From an uncultured Eubacteriales bacterium (GTDB lineage: Bacteria; Bacillota; Clostridia; Oscillospirales; Oscillospiraceae): 64,000 nucleotides of DNA. The position numbers were made by a program, and so were the translations under genes. Positions 59,805-64,000 of this stretch are shown piece by piece; position 1 is the first letter of the stretch; each line of letters begins with the position of its first letter. The notes under the pieces are model-generated. The model was not told the origin of the DNA, searched no databases, and saw nothing but the letters and a program-made list of their open reading frames with translations. Where the stretch lies: positions 1-64,000 of the forward strand of contig UQUO01000003.1 of the NCBI GenBank assembly GCA_900544295.1, written 5' to 3'.

Positions 59805-62359
59805 TGAAAAAACTCATGATACTGGACGGCAACAGCGTCGTAAATCGCGCCTTTTACGGCGTCCGGCCCCTGAACGCGCCGGACGGCACGCCGACGAACG
59901 CGGTGTACGGCTTCCTGGCCATTTTGCAGAAGCTCTTCGAGGGCGAGGCGCCGGATTCGCTCTGCGTGGCTTTCGACCTGCCCGCGCCGACCTTCCGGCA
60001 CGAGATGTACGAGGGCTACAAGGCCCAGCGCAAGCCCATGCCTGAGGAGCTGGCCGTGCAGATGCCGCTTTTGAAGGAAACGCTGGACGCCATGCATATC
60101 CGCCGCTTAGAGGCCGCGGGCTGGGAGGCGGACGACGTGCTGGGCGCCGTGTCCGCCATCTGCGAAAAGTCCGGCTGGGCCTGCGAGATAGTCACCGGCG
60201 ACAAGGACAGCTTTCAGCTCATAACGGAGACGACGAGCGTCCTGCACGTCAAGAGCCGCATGGGCCAGACCGAGACGATACTCTACGACCGCGCGCGTTT
60301 CGAGGAGGAATACGGCTTCGCCCCGCCGCTCATGGTAGACCTCAAGGCCCTGATGGGCGACGCCTCGGACAACATCCCGGGCGTGCCGGGCATAGGCGAA
60401 AAGACCGCCCTGGACCTCGTGCGCCGCTATGGCCGCGTGGCGGATATTTACGCCGGCCTGGACAGCCTGGATATCAAGGACAGCGTCCGCAAAAAGCTCG
60501 CCGCCGGCCGCGAGAGCGCGGAAATGTCCTATACCCTTGCCACCATCAGCCGTGAAGCGCCCGTGGAGCTGAAGCCCGAGGACGCGGCCTGGAGCCGGGA
60601 CTTCGGCCCGGAGCTTTACGCCGTGTTGGACCGGCTGGGCTTCCGCCGCTTTATCGAAAAATGGGGCCTCGCCCCCGCGCCCGAGGCGGTGCAGGAGGCT
60701 GAGAGCCGCGCGATGCCGGAGCTGAGCGCCCTTACGGCGCAGGAGGCCGAGGCGCGTATCCGCGCGGCGGAAACGCTGGGCCTCGCCCTGCCCGGGGACG
60801 ACCTCGACAGCCTCAGCCTCTGCGACGGCGAGGCGATCTTCACCCTCAACTGGGGCGAGCTGGGCGAGGACTATAACCGCCTTCTTCGGCTTGTGTTCTC
60901 GCCGGAGGTCAAAAAATCCGCCCACGGTGTCAAGGACCTCATGGGCCTGGCCCTGGCCGAGGGCCTGGGCACAGAGGGCTTCGTCTTTGACACGGAGCTG
61001 GCCGCATACGTCCTCGACCCGACGGAGAGCGGCTACGACCTAGGCAAGCTGACCAAACGTTACCTGGGCGCGGAGCTGCCGGAGGCCCGGGCTGCGCTGG
61101 AGCTCATGGCCCCCATGCGCGCGAAGCTGGCGGAAAACGGGGCGGAGAAGCTCTATTTCGATATCGAGCTGCCGCTCTGCCAGGTGCTGGCCGAGATGGA
61201 GCGCGCGGGTTTCCTGGTGGACAGGAAGGCCCTGGCCGACTTCGGCGAGAGCCTCACGGCGGGTATAGACGCCCTGCAGCGCGGCATCTGGGAGCTGGCC
61301 GGGCACGAGTTCAATATAAACTCGCCCAAGCAGCTGGGCGAGGTGCTGTTCGATGAGCTGATGCTCCCCGCGGGCAAGAAGACCAAGACCGGCTGGAGCA
61401 CCAACGCCGACATCCTGGAAAAGCTCATAGGCAAGCACCCCATCATAGGCGATATCCTGGAATATCGCATGCTGACGAAGCTGAAGAGCACCTACGCGGA
61501 CGGCCTGCTCAAGGTCATCTCCACCGACGGGCGCATACACACGAACTTCCGCATGACGGTGACGGCCACGGGCCGCCTTTCGAGCACGGAGCCGAACCTG
61601 CAAAATATCCCCGTCCGGCGCGAGTTGGGCGCGCAGATAAGGCGCATGTTCGTCGCCGCGCCCGGCTGCGTCCTGGTGGACGCGGATTACAGCCAGATAG
61701 AGCTCCGCCTGCTGGCGCATATATCCGGCGATGAGACGATGCAGAACGCCTTCAAGAGCGGGGAGGATATCCACGCCGTCACGGCCTCGCAGGTCTTCGG
61801 CCTGCCGCTGGCGGAGGTCACTCCGGCCCAGCGCAGCAGCGCGAAGGCCGTGAACTTCGGCATAGTCTACGGCATCTCGGCCTTCTCGCTGGCGCAGGAT
61901 ATCAAGGTAAGCCCCGCCGAGGCCCGGGCGTATATAGACGCCTATATGCAGAAATACCACGGCGTGCGCGAGTATATGGACAGGGTCATAGCCGAGGCAA
62001 AGGAGCGCGGCTATGTCGAGACGCTGTTCGGCCGCCGCCGCCCGGTGCCGGAGCTGAAGGCCTCGAACTTCAACACCCGCAGTTTCGGGGAGCGCGTGGC
62101 GCGCAATATGCCCATCCAGGGCACGGCCGCGGATATAATCAAGCTCGCCATGGTGAACGTCCGCCGCAGGCTCCGCGCCGAGGGCATGGAGGCGCGGCTG
62201 ATATTGCAGGTCCACGACGAGCTCATTGCCGAGTGCCCGGAGCGTGAGGCGGAGCGCGTCGCCGCGCTGCTGGAGGAGGAGATGGAGCGCGCCGTGACGC
62301 TCTCCGTCCCCCTGACCGCAGAAGCGCACAGCGGACATTCATGGGCGGAGGCGCATTGA
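59804..62359 (+). CDS. polA: DNA polymerase I
   Basis: 851 residues. An N-terminal 5'-3' exonuclease (MILDGNSVVNRAFYG, EAAGWEADDVLGAV, GDASDNIPGVPGIGEKTA) is followed by a degenerate 3'-5' exonuclease-like domain without the usual Asp-x-Glu metal site, and a family A polymerase: motif A VDADYSQIELRLLAH (about residue 627), motif B RSSAKAVNFGIVYG, motif C LQVHDELIAE (about 801). It probably lacks proofreading, as in other Firmicutes. The start overlaps the capA stop, with GGAGA eight bases ahead. Fills gaps in excision repair and Okazaki processing, consistent with its uvrB neighbour. Confidence 0.97.
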   Translation: MKKLMILDGNSVVNRAFYGVRPLNAPDGTPTNAVYGFLAILQKLFEGEAPDSLCVAFDLPAPTFRHEMYEGYKAQRKPMPEELAVQMPLLKETLDAMHIRRLEAAGWEADDVLGAVSAICEKSGWACEIVTGDKDSFQLITETTSVLHVKSRMGQTETILYDRARFEEEYGFAPPLMVDLKALMGDASDNIPGVPGIGEKTALDLVRRYGRVADIYAGLDSLDIKDSVRKKLAAGRESAEMSYTLATISREAPVELKPEDAAWSRDFGPELYAVLDRLGFRRFIEKWGLAPAPEAVQEAESRAMPELSALTAQEAEARIRAAETLGLALPGDDLDSLSLCDGEAIFTLNWGELGEDYNRLLRLVFSPEVKKSAHGVKDLMGLALAEGLGTEGFVFDTELAAYVLDPTESGYDLGKLTKRYLGAELPEARAALELMAPMRAKLAENGAEKLYFDIELPLCQVLAEMERAGFLVDRKALADFGESLTAGIDALQRGIWELAGHEFNINSPKQLGEVLFDELMLPAGKKTKTGWSTNADILEKLIGKHPIIGDILEYRMLTKLKSTYADGLLKVISTDGRIHTNFRMTVTATGRLSSTEPNLQNIPVRRELGAQIRRMFVAAPGCVLVDADYSQIELRLLAHISGDETMQNAFKSGEDIHAVTASQVFGLPLAEVTPAQRSSAKAVNFGIVYGISAFSLAQDIKVSPAEARAYIDAYMQKYHGVREYMDRVIAEAKERGYVETLFGRRRPVPELKASNFNTRSFGERVARNMPIQGTAADIIKLAMVNVRRRLRAEGMEARLILQVHDELIAECPEREAERVAALLEEEMERAVTLSVPLTAEAHSGHSWAEAH

Positions 62360-62360
62360 C

Positions 62361-63182
62361 ATGGTGACATTTGAAGAAGCCGCCGCGATGCTGGACGAGG
62401 CCGTGGACGCGCTGCCGCAGGAGATATTCAACAAGCTCAACGGCGGCGTGAACCTCCTGCCCGCCCGCCGCACGGACGAGAACGGCCTGCTGGTCATGGG
62501 CATGTACTTCGTGGACCAGATGGGCCGACACGTGGAGATATATTACGGCTCCTTCCGGGAGCGCTACGCCGCCGCCGCTCCCGAGCGCTGGCGCCGGGAG
62601 CTGACGCGCACGCTCAAACACGAGCTGACGCACCACATCGAAAACCTGGCCTATGACCGCAGCCTGGAGCGCTGGGACGCGGAGCACGTGGCGCAGCTGC
62701 TCCAGGGCCTGGAGGACGAGCCGCTGGAGGCGGAGAGCATCCTCTTTGTGGACGCGGACGGCGCCGGCCTTGCGGCGATAGCCTGCGCGATGTTCGAGCA
62801 GGCGGCGCGGGATGAGGGCTGTCCGGAGCTGAGGGCGGGTTTCGCCTCGGCGGGTGAGCCTGTGCCCGCCCCGGAGCCGAAGGCCGTGAAGGCCGCGGCG
62901 AAATACGGTCTCGATATCTCAAAGCGCACCACCCGCGCGGCAGACAGGGCCGCGCTGGAGAGCTATGACGTCGCGCTCTGCATGACCGAGGCCCAGGGCG
63001 ACGCACTGGCCGCCCGCTGGCCGGAGTTTGACGAGCGTATCATCTGTCTTGGTGAGACGGATATCACGCCGCCGCGTTTTTCCACGCAGGGCGGCTGGGA
63101 CCGCCTCGCGGACAGGCTGGCGGAGGAAGTGCGCTATCTCCTGGACGAGCTGCTGGGGGAGGACGAAGATGACGATACGTGA
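62361..63182 (+). CDS. Zincin-like metallopeptidase fused to a degenerate LMW-phosphatase domain
   Basis: 273 residues. The first about 120 form a minimal metallopeptidase domain with the zinc motif His87-Glu88-x-x-His91 (LKHELTHHIENLAYD). From about 125 the chain follows the low-molecular-weight phosphatase fold: ESILFVDADGAGLAA aligns with SVLFICHGNICRSP of the real phosphatase in this window, then KYGLDISKRTTR and YDVALCMTEAQGDAL match. The C-x5-R loop is gone (no Cys, no Arg), so this half cannot be an ordinary phosphatase and may bind ligand or protein. It starts one base after polA and its end overlaps rimI by 14 bases. Confidence 0.8.
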   Translation: MVTFEEAAAMLDEAVDALPQEIFNKLNGGVNLLPARRTDENGLLVMGMYFVDQMGRHVEIYYGSFRERYAAAAPERWRRELTRTLKHELTHHIENLAYDRSLERWDAEHVAQLLQGLEDEPLEAESILFVDADGAGLAAIACAMFEQAARDEGCPELRAGFASAGEPVPAPEPKAVKAAAKYGLDISKRTTRAADRAALESYDVALCMTEAQGDALAARWPEFDERIICLGETDITPPRFSTQGGWDRLADRLAEEVRYLLDELLGEDEDDDT

Positions 63183-63621
63183 CGCCCGGCCCTCAGACGC
63201 GGCAAAGATAGCCGCGCTTGAGCGCGAGTGCTTTTCCCTGCCCTGGCCGGAGGAGATAATCACCTCCCAGCTCAGCGGACCGGGCAAAATAATGCTCGCT
63301 GCCGAGGAGGAGGGAGCCTTCGCTGGCTATATGGGCCTGCAATACGTCCTGGACGAGGGCTATATATCCAACGTCTGCACAGCTCCGGAGCACCGCCGCC
63401 GCGGCGTGGCCTCCGCGCTGATAGACGAGATGATAAGCCGTGCCGCGGCGCTGGAGCTGGCCTTCCTGAGCCTTGAGGTCCGCGCCTCGAACTCGCCCGC
63501 TATAGCCCTCTACCGCGGCAAGGGCTTCGTGGACGTCGGCGTCAGGCCGGGGTACTATGAAAAGCCCGCAGAGGACGCCATAATAATGAATCTCTACATA
63601 AGGAAGGAACCGCAATGCTGA
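63169..63621 (+). CDS. rimI: Ribosomal-protein S18 alanine N-acetyltransferase-like GNAT
   Basis: 150-residue GNAT acetyltransferase. The acetyl-CoA loop is APEHRRRGVASALIDEM, preceded by the strand GYISNVC and followed by LEVRASNSPAIALYRGKGF. GGGGGAGG lies six bases ahead of ATG 63169. Its stop overlaps the tsaD start by seven bases; rimI next to tsaD is a common arrangement. RimI acetylates the N-terminus of ribosomal protein S18, though bacterial RimI can act on other proteins. Confidence 0.92.
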   Translation: MTIRDARPSDAAKIAALERECFSLPWPEEIITSQLSGPGKIMLAAEEEGAFAGYMGLQYVLDEGYISNVCTAPEHRRRGVASALIDEMISRAAALELAFLSLEVRASNSPAIALYRGKGFVDVGVRPGYYEKPAEDAIIMNLYIRKEPQC

Positions 63622-64000
63622 TTTTAGCCGTTGAATCCTCCTGCGACGAGACCGCAGTCGCCCTCGTCCGGGATGGGAGGGAGCTTGTAACAGACCAGGT
63701 GTTTTCCCAGGCCGACCTGCACGCCGTCTACGGCGGCGTTGTGCCGGAGATAGCCTCGCGCAGCCATGTGGAGGTCATCTCGCTACTTGCGGAGCGCGCG
63801 CTCCAGGTCGCGGGCCTGGAGCGGAAAGATATAGACGCCGTCGCCGTCACCTACGCGCCGGGCCTCATCGGTGCGCTGCTGGTGGGCGTGAACTTCGCCA
63901 AAGCTGCGGCCATGGCCCTGGGCGTGCCGCTCATACCCGTGCACCATATCCGCGGCCATATCGCCGCCAACTATCTCGCCTTCCCGGAGCTGGAGCCGCC
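63615..64000 (+). CDS. tsaD: tRNA N6-adenosine threonylcarbamoyltransferase TsaD (cut by window edge)
   Basis: The first 128 residues are visible. Typical opening ILAVESSCDETAVALV, then GGVVPEIASRSHVEVI, AVTYAPGLIGALLVGV and the metal-binding VPLIPVHHIRGHIAANYL. TsaD with TsaB and TsaE installs threonylcarbamoyl on A37 of ANN-decoding tRNAs. The rest lies beyond the window. The start overlaps the rimI stop. Confidence 0.97.
   Translation, partial: MLILAVESSCDETAVALVRDGRELVTDQVFSQADLHAVYGGVVPEIASRSHVEVISLLAERALQVAGLERKDIDAVAVTYAPGLIGALLVGVNFAKAAAMALGVPLIPVHHIRGHIAANYLAFPELEP

Overview
The window looks like chromosomal DNA of a high-GC, endospore-forming gut Firmicute, most likely an Oscillospiraceae/Oscillospirales-type Clostridium. 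Reasons: GC-rich coding sequence with strong GGAGG-type ribosome binding sites; sporulation genes (spoVAC, spoIIID with a SigE-like promoter); a butyrate-type CoA-transferase; an anaerobic iron-sulfur old-yellow-enzyme; an alanine/Na+ symporter; and a complete lacto-N-biose/galacto-N-biose (milk glycan and mucin) utilisation locus. TAG, TGA and TAA all serve as ordinary stops. I found no rRNA, tRNA, CRISPR array or transposase.

Layout. 0.2-3.5 kb: tail of a division/cell-wall cluster, murA-divIB-ftsZ (+). 3.6-5.1 kb: a decayed two-component system, with a receiver frameshift and a deletion fusing the regulator to its kinase. 5.1-16.2 kb (-): an ABC transporter (binding protein, double permease, ATPase with an unusual insert), a HAD phosphatase, a second binding lipoprotein, a YesM/YesN two-component pair and a two-subunit aconitase X, which together suggest sensing, uptake and dehydration of one small acid. 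16.4-19.1 kb: inositol monophosphatase (-), spoVAC (+) and a GH13 glucosidase (+). 19.2-22.1 kb (-): a BlaI/BlaR1-like repressor and M56 sensor-protease pair with tandem operators. 22.2-27.8 kb (-): an accessory patch with an SLH/leucine-rich-repeat surface protein, a zinc-ribbon repeat protein, a decayed copy of its start region and a tyrosine recombinase. 27.9-30.8 kb (-): CoA-transferase and AGCS symporter. 30.8-32.4 kb (+): ylmH-like S4 protein and PHP phosphoesterase. 32.5 kb (-): spoIIID. 33.0-36.3 kb (+): enoate-reductase-like flavoenzyme, a 20-codon ORF and an FkbM-like methyltransferase. 36.4-39.4 kb (-): ppx-ppk. 39.5-50.7 kb: the divergent lacto-N-biose locus (GH112 phosphorylase plus ABC importer on -, two AraC regulators, galE, nucleotidyltransferase and nahK on +). 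50.8-51.4 kb (+): CDP-alcohol phosphatidyltransferase. 51.5-54.8 kb (-): XpaC-TelA-LemA-TPM operon. 54.9-56.4 kb (-): low-molecular-weight phosphatase and a methyltransferase/DUF3795 gene with an in-frame amber codon. 56.6-64.0 kb (+): tightly packed uvrB-capA-polA-metallopeptidase/pseudophosphatase-rimI-tsaD operon, cut by the window edge.

The most unusual items are the amber-interrupted DUF3795 fusion, the metallopeptidase fused to a catalytically dead phosphatase fold, the aconitase X transport/sensing locus, the lacto-N-biose locus that carries a nucleotidyltransferase where bifidobacteria carry GalT, the triplicated sensor module on the M56 protease with its promoter-embedded operators, and the orphan 20-codon ORF between two terminators. 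All functional names rest on reading motifs by eye; no database search was run.
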